Source: Cryptomeria japonica (lineage: Eukaryota; Streptophyta; Pinopsida; Cupressales; Cupressaceae). Taken from it: a stretch of DNA of 64,000 nt. The DNA is taken from contig NC_081409.1 of the NCBI RefSeq assembly GCF_030272615.1, positions 21,268,260 to 21,332,259 of the forward strand, in the 5' to 3' direction. Below are positions 1 through 9,749 of this stretch, one piece after another (within the stretch, counting starts at the first letter, position 1; each line of letters starts with the position of its first letter). The notes below the pieces were generated by a model. It was not told the origin of the DNA, did not search any database, and worked only from the letters and a program-made list of their open reading frames with translations. Made by a program: the position numbers and the translations under genes.

Positions 1-247
1 GGAAACTGACAAGAAGACATATGCAGATGCTGCTAGAAACCGCCATACAAACTGGTATACTCAATCAATAAATCGGAGACCATACTCAATGCACTGACAT
101 GTAGATCCAAGGAGAAATGCAAGTATTGATCATGAAGGATTCACAAGAGTTAGCAGCATGAAAAGAAGACCCCAAATGAGGCAGTTGTTTGCAGGTTCAA
201 GACAACCTAACCGGTATGTTCCAAATTTTCATGGTTATTGTCACCGT
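1..247 (+). pseudogene. Copia-type gag remnant, target of element 1
   Basis: Reading the plus strand gives a basic, Arg/Asn-rich stretch ending in a Tyr-Val-Pro-Asn-Phe-His-Gly-Tyr-Cys-His segment. This resembles the lead-in to the CCHC zinc knuckle of SIRE-like copia Gag proteins, and element 5 in this window has a similar lead-in before its knuckle near 43120. The knuckle itself is missing because the LTR of element 1 starts at 248. One in-frame stop is visible near 100. The other half of this gag is not found beyond 14830, so it was probably lost in the deletion that cut the 3' LTR. The assignment is by motif only. Confidence 0.4.
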
Positions 248-1864
248 TGGTGCAGGAGCGCCTAGGACTTAGGCTTATAGGGTTTTCTCAACTTTGGCTT
301 GTACTAACCTTAGCCAAGTCAAGTACTCAATAAGCACTCCAAGAGGGTCCAAAGAGTAAGTGTGATGAGTAAAATGTAGGCCTAGATTGAGTTACTTCTT
401 CTTAGGTTTGCATTTTCTGCATAGGTAGTGGTTTGAGTAGTAAATTGACCTTCTTGATGGTCAAAAGTGGCAAAAATTGGTATAAGCATTAGGGAGCGTT
501 AAAATGGTCTTAGGAATACTTGAAAAGTCATGAGTAATGACTTAGAATAGGTTTCATAGATTAGAAAAGCAAAAAGTGCAAAGTTGCAAAAAGTTGTCAT
601 GACAATTTTGGTCCTAAATTGTTTAGCGATGGAGTTAGGGATAGCTCAATGCCCTAGAATGCCTCCACACATAGGGAAGACTATAAAAACCTTCTCTTGC
701 ATGGTTACCAAGGCTTGAGTTTTGTTTTTGTAAGATCAACAATCTGAAACTACTCATTTTCAGACTGTTTGATATCATTTTGGCTTATTTTCCTCATATT
801 GTGCATACAAATGGATTGAATCCATTGATCCAATAACCGATTGAGTTTCTTTGGTTTGTTTCAGATTTATTAGTTTCATTTCAAGCTTTGTAGTTAGGTT
901 GTATTAGTGTTTTCATTGCTTTGTTTGCAAACAGCCAGTTTTGGCTTGTAAATAGCACATTTGTGTAAAATGGTTGCCCCATGAAATCCCTTCGTGCTAC
1001 CATCACGGACTATTGGGACATGGAAGGCAACCACTTGTACAGTGTACATATGCAGGGACAAGTTCTGAATATGAATTTTGATATGACTGTCACCTTGTTC
1101 TAGGCGAGTCCAGGAGCAACCCGACGAGAGAAGACATGATGAATTTGGAGTGTAAAGAGAAGGGGCGAATGCAAGACCACAATCTAACCTTTTGGAGGGC
1201 TCCATGAAGTTCATACAAAGTTGCCTATGCAAGGGGAATCCTTGATAAGACCATTTCATGCTCATTTTCCAAACTTGACTAGTAACTGCCAATTAGAAGG
1301 CCTAGAAACCCTTCAAACCCCTCATTTTTGGGTTAGGGAATTGTACGGTGGGTTGAGAAACCAAAACCACTGAACTCTCTTGGGGATAGGTGTATCATTG
1401 AAGAATATCAAACCTTGTTGCAGGGTCTTTTGGACAGTTTTCCTCTAAGCCCTTGAAAACCAAATTTTGGAGGCTTGATAGGGCTCATTTCCTTGTAGCC
1501 CTTTTCTAGGCAAAATGGTGAAATCGGTAAGAAGGATAATGGATGCAAACCTCAAATGGACCCAAAAGGTATTCAAATCATGTTAGAAGCCACCTCCGCA
1601 CCTCTACATCAACTCAAAACAGTAGAAGGTCAAATTGACAAGTTGAAGCCAAGACAACCATAATGAGCACATGGGAAAGATTGGGAATTGGTAGGGTTCC
1701 TAGTTAAACACTTGAAGAAAACACCTTGAGATTGACAAGAAGCAATCCCTAGAAGAGATTGAGAAGGAATTGGAGGTATTAGAGCATAGCTAGACCTGGA
1801 GAGTTGGTGGAATTGAGCAACACCAGCTAGGTGAAGTGTGAGCAAGCTAGGTGAACCCCCATCA
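248..1864 (+). repeat. 5' LTR of element 1
   Basis: It begins TGGTGCAGGAGCGCC and ends just before the primer site, giving about 1.6 kb. The first 200 bp align with 14633-14830. The region contains a TATA-like box at 681-690. The right end is placed at the CA nearest the primer site and may be off by a few bases. Short minus-strand open frames in it have no recognisable domain. Confidence 0.75.
681..690 (+). promoter_or_regulatory. TATA-like box in LTR of element 1
   Basis: CTATAAAAAC lies about 430 bp into the LTR and is followed by a C/T-rich stretch, as expected for the U3/R boundary. It is a sequence match only. Confidence 0.5.
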
Positions 1865-1867
1865 AAT

Positions 1868-1880
1868 TGGTATCAGAGCC
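1868..1880 (+). promoter_or_regulatory. Primer binding site (tRNA-Met type), element 1
   Basis: TGGTATCAGAGCC follows the 5' LTR. This sequence is complementary to the 3' end of plant initiator tRNA-Met and is the usual primer site of many plant LTR elements. Confidence 0.8.
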
Positions 1881-1914
1881 TATAAGATTTGGGCTAGGTG
1901 AGTAGATATCCTCA

Positions 1915-2879
1915 GTGGAATCTTTAGGAGACAACAGCATGGTGACCAATGCAAAGTTAGCAAAGAAAGTGGATGATCAGGAGGAAGAAAATAGACTCCT
2001 GAAGGAGAAGTTGCTTGAATTGGAGAGTAAGCTTGGTGAGGTTGAAACCAAGGCAGATGAAGTGTTGGTAAAGGTTGAAGGAGTAGAAGGGAAGGGTAAA
2101 GAAGTGTCAGAGATAGACAAAGTACTTGAACCTGATCCTGTCTTAGAACAAGAACCCTTCTTAAAGGCATTGAAGGCCTTAAGTGGTAAATCACTAGAAG
2201 TATTGTCATTGTTCACTGGTAAGATGGAGGCAGAAGTGGTCCTAGAATGGATAGAAGGCATGGAGAACCATTTTGAATGTGAAGGCATAACTGAAGCCCA
2301 AAGAGTCAAAGTAGCCAAGTCAAGGATGAGAGGAGTTGCTCTCACATGGTGGAAATTTGTGCAAGATGAGAGAAAGAAAATGGGCAAAGCACCCATCTCT
2401 TCTTGGAAGGGGATGTTAGTCAAAATCAAAGAAGTCTATCTCCCTGATGACTATGAAGTGCAAATTCATAGGAAAAGGCAAAACTTAAGACAAAAATACC
2501 TTGATGTCAGTAGTTATACAGAGGAGCTCCATAAAATTAGCCTTAGATCTCATGCGGTGGAAGAAGAGAGTCTCAAAGTTGCTAGGTACCTAAATGGTCT
2601 ATGGTGGAACATCCAAGAAGAAATCAATTTAATGAGTCCAAAGATAGTTCATCAAACCTATCAACTTGCCCTTAAGGTGGAAGAAAAACTGAAAAGAAGA
2701 CATGACTGAACTAGCAATAGGGGCAGTGGTAGAGGAAAAGACAATAGAGGCCACAGGCGAGGCTTTGGAGGAAGATGTTTTGAACAAAGAACACAAGGTG
2801 AGTCTAAACTCACTTAGCAGCAAGAGAGTGGCACTACTAAAGGAGGATTCAATACAAGAAGAGGATCAAACATTGGTTT
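1915..2879 (+). pseudogene. Element 1 gag, 5' portion
   Basis: The first open segment is 264 codons (1915-2709). Residues about 15-65 are a Lys/Glu-rich coiled coil. Residues about 95-210 match the Retrotrans_gag capsid pattern (Val-Leu-Glu-Trp-Ile near the start, then Ala-Leu-Thr-Trp-Trp, then a long helical tail). An in-frame TGA at 2707 and a TAG about 100 bases later interrupt the frame. The frame still reads on as an Arg/Gly-rich linker to 2879, where element 2 begins. Reading past element 2 from 10945, with one target copy removed, keeps the same frame into the zinc knuckle. The protein would form the particle shell in the cytoplasm; this copy is inactive. Confidence 0.8.
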
Positions 2880-3050
2880 TGTAGCGTCATAAAATTGTGA
2901 CACTTGCAATTTCGACTGCATTTGGGTCTTCACAATGGCGGCGCAACGTTGAACCTGAATGGAGACCCCGAAACCTATTTACGACATCAAAAACTGCGTC
3001 TTTCTGCACCTTGGCCTGATCCTCCTTGCACCCTGCTGTCCCGGGAGGTG

Positions 3051-3174
3051 GGACCATGGCGCCCAGCACCCTGGTCCTTCAGGACCATGGCGCCCAGCGC
3101 TCTGGTCCTTCAAGACCATGGCGCCTAGCGCCTTGGTCCCTCAGGACCATGGCACCCAGCGCCCTGGTCCCTGG
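3051..3174 (+). repeat. 31-bp minisatellite in 5' LTR of element 2
   Basis: About four units, each starting GGACCATGGC or a one-base variant, begin at 3051, 3082, 3113 and 3144. Adjacent units create short dyads (GGTCC, four bases, GGACC). The 3' LTR has a single unit at the same place (near 9920). Because both LTRs are copied from one template at integration, the array changed afterwards in one LTR. Confidence 0.9.
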
Positions 3175-3293
3175 CCCTATTTTGGGCCCGGTCTCTTGTT
3201 GGGCATCGGGTCTTCAAGTTTGCAATTTGGAAAATAATGCTCCTAGGTTGGCCTAAGGTCAGAAAAATCAGTCTCCTAACCCTAATTAACAAG

Positions 3294-3301
3294 TATATAA
3301 A
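3294..3301 (+). promoter_or_regulatory. TATA box in 5' LTR of element 2
   Basis: TATATAAA lies about 415 bp into the LTR and is preserved at the matching place in the 3' LTR (near 10071). It is a likely core promoter for the genomic RNA. Confidence 0.6.
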
Positions 3302-4170
3302 CTACATTTCCCCTCCCAAAAAGGAGAGGAAAAACATATGTGTGCAAGAGGCGGAAGCGATAGGCAAACATTCAAACATTCAAACATTCAAGCATTCAAG
3401 CATTCCTTCAAGCAATTGAGCATTCCAAGTCTCCATTCAAGGCTAGGTGTTGCATTCAAGACAAGGATTCAACCATTGAAGAGGAAATCACCTACAACAT
3501 GCAACATACAACATCATTACACCTTCGCATGTAAGAATACAAACATTCTTACAACAAGGTATCAGTACTTGATTACATTACAAACATTTACATTTACAGC
3601 ATTCTCATTTCTTGGTTAATTCCAAAACCGGGGTTTGACCTGAAGGCAAACCCCTAATCCCTAACCCCCCAATCGTCCTCTCTTTTCTGTGTGTAGGTTG
3701 CAGGTACGCGGCTGTAATTGAAGATCTGGAATCCTTGTGCAGAGACGAACAGATCCCCCTTCGTTTCGCGGATTTTTCGGAGGACCGTGTGCACTTCGGG
3801 CGCCATCGTCCTGTCAACTTTCGCTCAAACTTGCAGGACAGCATCGTCTCGACATTTTACTGCTGATTTTAGGTCCGTAGTTTCATCCCACGTCCCTATC
3901 TCCATCTACAAGCGAATCTTTCTTACTTTTACATACATTCCTAGTTCAATCCTTCTATCTACATTCTTTACAAAAGAGGGTATCCTTGCTGTCACAACCC
4001 TTGAAACTCATTTAGAATTCAATCTTGCATTGTGTGGGATTGGATCTTGTGGGTTTCAACCCCTCTTTTGAATGTAAAGTCCCTCCTAAGTGAAAACCGT
4101 CAATCCTAGTGACCTCCTTTCTCTCTCCATGGAGTGGGGGAACACCTAGGGTTCAATTTTCCGCTTTACA

Positions 4171-5546
4171 TTTTGGTGAACCCAACGTGAACATCCTAAT
4201 TCTGATTATTCATCGTTAGATCTGAAAAATTGGCTTCCTTAATTACATTTCCATGTTTGATCTTTTGCAAATTTTAGAGGTTAATGGCATAAAAACCCTA
4301 AATTTTCTTTTCAGTAATTGAGCTTGTGAAATGTTTAATTGTTAATGCTTGTTTTAGATCTACCCTTCTATTGCAAATTGTCAATTCATAGTTGTGCTTT
4401 AATTCTGAAAATTAAGTGGTTAAGTGTCAAAACCCTAATTTTTAAAACCCTCTTGATTCAACATTTGACCAATGATTTCACTGATCAAAACACCTCCAAA
4501 TCGGCTGTAACTTTGGATTCCGCAACAAAATCACAATATCTCTCATCCCTGAAAATTTTGAAAAAAGTTGCGAGGACCGTGTGCACTCCGAGCGCCATCG
4601 TCCCCGACATTTTTTCTGAAATTTCGAGAGCTAGATCTTACTGTTTTTTTCTGCTAGAATCCAAAATCTTGGCTGATTTCATCAATTCTAACACTTTCAA
4701 AATTAAAGTCAAAGTTGGTCTAGTGATTGCTTGGATTAAGGCTTATAATCATTCAAAAACTATTGAAATTGAAATTTTGTGCTAAAATTGTGTTTCTAAC
4801 AGTCCTAAATCTGAAAAGTGTGTTGGCATTCATTCGAAGTTTCAGTGCTTTATTCAAATTTTTTGCAATTTGTGACTTTTGAAATTAAGTGTTCAATTGC
4901 AACAACCTTGATTTCCACTTTCAAATTTGAATTTTGCATGAAATTGAGTCAACTTTCAAATTTCAAAGCTTGCATTGCTTTTAGGACTTTTCAAAATCAT
5001 AAAATTCAAAATTTCAGTTTCCCTCTCTATTTCAAAATTCAAATTTTGCATTCTTCAACAATCTTGGTAGGGTTCAATTTTGAGATTGCAACTTTAATTT
5101 GGCCTATCTACAGATCGTAAAATCACTCAATTTTTTCAGATTAGCTTTAAAATCATCATAACGTTCATCCCTGAAAATTTTGAAAAAAGTTGCGAGGACC
5201 GTGTGCACTCCGTTCGCCACAGTCCCCGACATTTTTTCTGAAACTTCGGGAGATTGTCATGATTGCATTTAACAGCTTAAATCTAAGAGATTGGCTGATT
5301 TTATTGAAATTTTCTACCTCTAAATTCGAAAATAAATTCAAAATTCAAGATTTCAATTTTCAAGATAACAATTAAAATTAAGTGCTACCCCCCTTTGGCC
5401 CTAATTTTCAATTGTGCCTACCTTTCTTGGAAGTTGTGTTTCCCTCTTCTTTCACAAAATTCAAATTGGATAATCATTATCTCATTGTTCAATTTTGTCA
5501 ACTTTATTTTCAAAATTCAAAATCTCTCTCTCTCTCTCTCTAGTGC
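4171..5546 (+). other. Element 2 untranslated leader
   Basis: The 1.4-kb leader between the LTR and gag starts with a primer-site-like TTTTGGTGAACCCAACG; I could not assign its tRNA. It is A/T-rich with many AAATTCAAA-type words and no convincing gene. A block of about 80 bp is present twice (near 4550-4625 and 5160-5240). It contains GAGGACCGTGTGCACTCCG, which is also in both LTRs. A CT dinucleotide tract (about 5524-5541) immediately precedes the gag start. Confidence 0.7.
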
Positions 5547-8500
5547 ATGAGTTTTACAACAATAAGCCCTACTTACATTATTCCCGTTAGACGAAGCCTT
5601 AGAATTAAGTCTTTCCAAGGTTTAATTACCGAGGAGATGGAACCTAATTTGAATGGCCTTTTTAACGAGCACATGGGTAATTCCTCTAATCCTCTTAATG
5701 ATGAAGAATCTCTTCGTGAGGTTTTTGTAGAACAACTTTCGAAATTGGATAACCAATTTGATGATTTTCAGCAATGGATGTCTCAAGAATACCCCGATAG
5801 TCAAGCTCTTTCATTAATTGAGGGTCTAAAACGTATGGTTCAAAGTGATAAGAATGGAATTGATATTTTACGTAGTATTGCACACATTGTGGATTCGAAT
5901 GTGATGCCTATGAAGAGTTGTGCCGAAACTTTAGGTTATACACAACCTCCTACTCAAGTCAATCATTCTACCCCTTTGACAACTTCTATTGCTAGTATAC
6001 CTACTTTTACATCAAACATAATGACTACTTCAATACAAAACATTCCACCTATGATCACCAGTCGTGGGGGCAATCCTTCTTCTTCAATCAACCCTCTTCC
6101 TTCATTCAATCTGACTTCTTCATTCATTCCTTCAATGAGTGTCCCTATTACATCTCCACAAATGAACATGACGCAAGGGGGCAATTCATTTAACCATTCC
6201 ATTCCTCCTTGTAGTGTTCCTTCTTTCCAATCATCTCCTATGACTAACTATCATAGTGTCCCGCCACCTTACTCTCAATCAATACCTTCTTTCGATAACA
6301 TAATACCTCCATCACAATCTAACATGTCTAATATGAACTCTTCGACTGAAACGACCATTAACAATCTTGCACAAACTGTCTCTTCTTTACAGCAACAAAT
6401 TTCCTCTATGAATCAATCTAAGTTTAGTGTGCCCACATTTGATGTTGCGAGCCCACTTTCTCTTGACATTGTTCGAGCTATCCCCCCTAAGCATGTTGAA
6501 GTCCCGCAATTGGAGCTTTATAATGGTAAAGGTGATCCTCTAACACATGTTAAGACCTTTCAAACAATATGTACCAATTTTGCTCATGACCAAAGGTTGC
6601 TTGCAAAACTGTTTACTAGAACATTAAGAGATAAGGCTCTACAATGGTATTTCCCGTTGCCTTCATGTTCTATTACTTCTTTCCAACAACTTGCAAATGC
6701 TTTTATTCAACAATTTCAAAACAATATAAGTCCTAAAGTTACTTTGATTGATTTAATGCATTGTAAACAAGGTGTTAAAGAAAAAGTGACTGATTTCATT
6801 GGTAGATATAAGCATTTGTGTGCTCAAATTTCTTTTCCAGTACCTGACAATGATATTCAAAGAATTTTTATTTCTAATTTACAAAAAGATATTAGAGAAA
6901 AACTTCTGTTTTCTGAGTTTACTTCTTTCCAACAGTTGTGTGCAACTCTTCATGATTATCAACTAACTGTGAGTCAAATGGAACAAGCAAATCTTATGGC
7001 TCCGAGTGATAAGGGTGATAGTAGTCAACAACCATTTGGGAAGTTTAAACCGAACAGAGAGTTCATTAAGTTCAATGAAAACATCACCAACAACAATGTG
7101 AATGCAGCATCAGGTGTGCCTCATATTTCTAAGTTTTTCAAGAAAGAAAGAGAGTTTACTCCTTTGAATGATTCATTGCATAGTATTATGAATAAGTTAT
7201 TGGAACAAAATGTGCTTACCCTCCCTCCTATAAAGCAAATAGATCCTGCAAAGATTAATTCACCCTATTTTGATAACAAATCTTTTTGTCAATTTCATCG
7301 TCAACCTGGGCATGATACTGAAAAATGTTTTGCTTTAAAGGGTAAAATTCAAGATTTGATTGATAATAATACTATCTCTGTTTCAGGTGTGAATGATAAA
7401 GGCAACACATCTGTAGCTCCTCCTAACCAAAATCTTGAGATTTTTACTGATCCATTACCTTCTCATACCTCTAATGTGATTGAGACTAATGATTCCTCTT
7501 TCTCACCCGATAGTCTTGTGTCTATGACTCCGAATGTGATTAACTTTGTAGAGCAGCAGAAAATCCCTAAAGAACCTTCCATCACATTTGATTCCAGTGA
7601 AACTATCAGGGCACCTGATGGTCCTTTATATATAGTTGCAAAAGTCAAGAATACACCTTGCCGTGGAGTGCTTATTGATCCTTCTTGTATGGTTAATGTC
7701 ATTACTGAAGAATTTCTTTTTACTTTGCAATTGAATCAAGTGATCTATGACAAAACAAATGTGGTTGTGAAATTATTTGATGCATTTTCTTCTCCTGCAA
7801 TTGGTTCTATTACATTACCTATTGAGGTCCATAACAAATCCCTTGATGTGAGATTTGCTATTATTCCATCATCCGGACAATTTCGTGTGAAGCTAGGCTA
7901 TCCTTGGCTATCTTCCATGAAAGCTATTGCTTCTCCTATTCACAAGTGTTTGAAATTTCCCCATTATGGTGAAGTTGTTACTGTCAATCATAGTCTCTTT
8001 AAACCAGCTGAAAGAACTTCTAGTGTTCCTATTGATTATTTTTGGCCTAAACAATTTCAATCTCTTCCACCGCGAAGTGACCATCTTTTCAAATCTTATC
8101 AAAAGTGGAAAAAAGATATGATCCTATCTCTAAGTGAACCTAGAACACCAAAACTTGATATTCCTATCGTTCTTGAGAAGGAAGTTCTTCCTTTGAAAGA
8201 TAAAACTAATGTCTTTCCTCAAGAAGATTCCCAACCCATCCCTCTGGATGTGACTATGTCTATGACTAATAAACTTTCTAAAGGTAGACCTATACCTCCT
8301 CGTCATGATGGACTTGGTCTCCTTCCTAAACCGGATATTCCTCCTTTATATGGAGCAGTTCCTCCTCCTTCCTCTTATAGAGAGAAGAGACCTTCCTCTT
8401 CTCCTATTATTCAACCTAAGAGACCACAGCCTAAACACCCAAGTCATAAGGATGAGAACATTCCTCCTCCTCAATCTTCTCAACTTCCTACTAAGACTAG

Positions 8501-8996
8501 ACGAAATTGTTCTGCGCGTGAACGCCGACGAAAGTGTCGTCTTAGAGCTCGTGCAGCTGTTGCGCAAACTTTGCAATCCCCAAAAACACCTTCAGCTAGT
8601 ATTATTCCATTTTCTCCTCAGCCGAAAATTGAGCCAAAATCTCCTAAACATAAGATGCATGATGGTTTTGATCCTGTGCGAGTTAAAGATCCTATTTTTA
8701 TAAATCTTGATGATGATATAGATGAAAATGTTATTCATGATGAAAATGTTACTTCTCTTTCTTCTGATAGTGAATATGAATATGTTGACATTGATAACCA
8801 TTTATCTAACGAATTTTCTAAAGCACTTATCCTAGCTCCTAGACAAGAACAACGTGGCTTGGAACATGAAGATAGCCCTTGTTTGGATCTTGTGATAGCT
8901 CCATCTGCTGTGTTGGATGTTCCTCCTCTAGCGTGTTTCCTGCCTTCCCGAAATATTGATCAGCAAGATCGGGGGGTGGATGACGTGCTAGACTAG
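5547..8996 (+). CDS. Gag with degenerate protease, element 2 (1149 aa)
   Basis: This is one uninterrupted frame. Residues about 60-310 are Ser/Pro/Asn/Gln-rich and low in complexity. Residues about 316-480 match the Retrotrans_gag domain (Leu-Glu-Leu-Tyr-Asn-Gly-Lys-Gly-Asp-Pro, then Ala-Leu-Gln-Trp-Tyr). Residues near 580-593 give a CX2HX4HX4C knuckle. Residues about 690-830 resemble a retropepsin, but the catalytic Asp-Ser/Thr-Gly is Asp711-Pro-Ser, so activity is doubtful. Residues about 981-1003 are an Arg-rich patch that could be a nuclear signal. The C-terminus is acidic, then Pro/Leu-rich. The ATG at 5547 is the first of the frame; a second candidate is at 5637. The likely role is particle formation and packaging of its own RNA, with polymerase supplied in trans. 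Confidence 0.85.
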   Translation: MSFTTISPTYIIPVRRSLRIKSFQGLITEEMEPNLNGLFNEHMGNSSNPLNDEESLREVFVEQLSKLDNQFDDFQQWMSQEYPDSQALSLIEGLKRMVQSDKNGIDILRSIAHIVDSNVMPMKSCAETLGYTQPPTQVNHSTPLTTSIASIPTFTSNIMTTSIQNIPPMITSRGGNPSSSINPLPSFNLTSSFIPSMSVPITSPQMNMTQGGNSFNHSIPPCSVPSFQSSPMTNYHSVPPPYSQSIPSFDNIIPPSQSNMSNMNSSTETTINNLAQTVSSLQQQISSMNQSKFSVPTFDVASPLSLDIVRAIPPKHVEVPQLELYNGKGDPLTHVKTFQTICTNFAHDQRLLAKLFTRTLRDKALQWYFPLPSCSITSFQQLANAFIQQFQNNISPKVTLIDLMHCKQGVKEKVTDFIGRYKHLCAQISFPVPDNDIQRIFISNLQKDIREKLLFSEFTSFQQLCATLHDYQLTVSQMEQANLMAPSDKGDSSQQPFGKFKPNREFIKFNENITNNNVNAASGVPHISKFFKKEREFTPLNDSLHSIMNKLLEQNVLTLPPIKQIDPAKINSPYFDNKSFCQFHRQPGHDTEKCFALKGKIQDLIDNNTISVSGVNDKGNTSVAPPNQNLEIFTDPLPSHTSNVIETNDSSFSPDSLVSMTPNVINFVEQQKIPKEPSITFDSSETIRAPDGPLYIVAKVKNTPCRGVLIDPSCMVNVITEEFLFTLQLNQVIYDKTNVVVKLFDAFSSPAIGSITLPIEVHNKSLDVRFAIIPSSGQFRVKLGYPWLSSMKAIASPIHKCLKFPHYGEVVTVNHSLFKPAERTSSVPIDYFWPKQFQSLPPRSDHLFKSYQKWKKDMILSLSEPRTPKLDIPIVLEKEVLPLKDKTNVFPQEDSQPIPLDVTMSMTNKLSKGRPIPPRHDGLGLLPKPDIPPLYGAVPPPSSYREKRPSSSPIIQPKRPQPKHPSHKDENIPPPQSSQLPTKTRRNCSARERRRKCRLRARAAVAQTLQSPKTPSASIIPFSPQPKIEPKSPKHKMHDGFDPVRVKDPIFINLDDDIDENVIHDENVTSLSSDSEYEYVDIDNHLSNEFSKALILAPRQEQRGLEHEDSPCLDLVIAPSAVLDVPPLACFLPSRNIDQQDRGVDDVLD

Positions 8997-9749
8997 TTTC
9001 ATTAGCATAGCAAACTCTCTCCTCCTCTCTTGATCTCTTTTGTTACTTCTTCTATGTGTTATTCTCATTCTTCTATTTGTTGTCCTTAGTGTTGTCTACT
9101 TGAGGACGATGCAAAGCATTGAGATCTCTTTTGGTCTCTCTCATGTTGACTCAAAAGACACATGTGTTCCCTTCTTCTAGGTGACCTTCCTTGATTGGGG
9201 AATGAAGAACAATTATGCATACATACATATGATATACATGAATTATCATACAGCATACTGACCCCAAGGAAAACGAAGTCACCTCGTGCTTTGTGTTTTG
9301 TGTCTATTATCCTTGGGTTTATCTCACACTTGGGGGCTAAATCTTTGTGATAACATGCTCCTTTCCCTTCTCATTTCTTATGTGTATCGCTACCTTAAAG
9401 CAATCACCCCCAATGAGGCGTGTGCGATCGCTTTAACGTAGGGGGCATACACTCCATTCATATCTCTTCAAGATACTTGAAAATTTCTTGGCGAACTTAG
9501 CTTTGCCTTGAAAATTTTTGGTATTTTTCTTGCATGACTCATAGTGAGGGAACCTTACTACTGACAGTCATGGTTCTCCCTCATGATCTTCCCTTTTACT
9601 TTGTCAATAGAAGTCATGAGATCCTTAGTCCACTGGGGGTTTGGTGTATCTTGCCTCCTTGACGTGGTGAAAGTCTTTCAATGTTGTTTCCTTGTACTTT
9701 ACCGAAAGTATGGGCGTACGCTTATACTCCCATTAAAGTGGGGGCTAAA
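8997..9749 (+). other. Element 2 3' non-coding region with polypurine tract
   Basis: No domain-bearing frame is seen between the gag stop and the 3' LTR. The stretch ends with AAAGTGGGGGCTAAA (9735-9749), directly before the LTR, which is the expected site for plus-strand priming. The words cacttgggggctaaat near 9330 look like a second, upstream polypurine-like tract. Confidence 0.75.

Larger units (their letters stand above)
2880..4170 (+). repeat. 5' LTR of element 2
   Basis: It is 1291 bp, against 1190 bp for the 3' LTR. Most of the difference is a 31-bp minisatellite (about four units at 3051-3174, one in the 3' LTR). A further 10 bp is one extra unit of an ACATTCAAGC-type repeat near 3365-3410. 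A TATA box is at 3294-3301. The motif GAGGACCGTGTGCAC near 3779 recurs in the leader. Several overlapping open frames across the minisatellite are by-products of the repeat, not genes. Confidence 0.92.

Noticed and set aside
2959-3256. Overlapping plus-strand open frames of 74-92 codons rich in Pro, Trp and His
   Set aside because: They read through the 31-bp minisatellite in the LTR of element 2 and exist in all three frames, which is a repeat effect, not a gene.
8346-8801. Minus-strand Arg- and Ile-rich open frames opposite the gag of element 2
   Set aside because: They lie wholly inside the strong plus-strand frame and have no domain.
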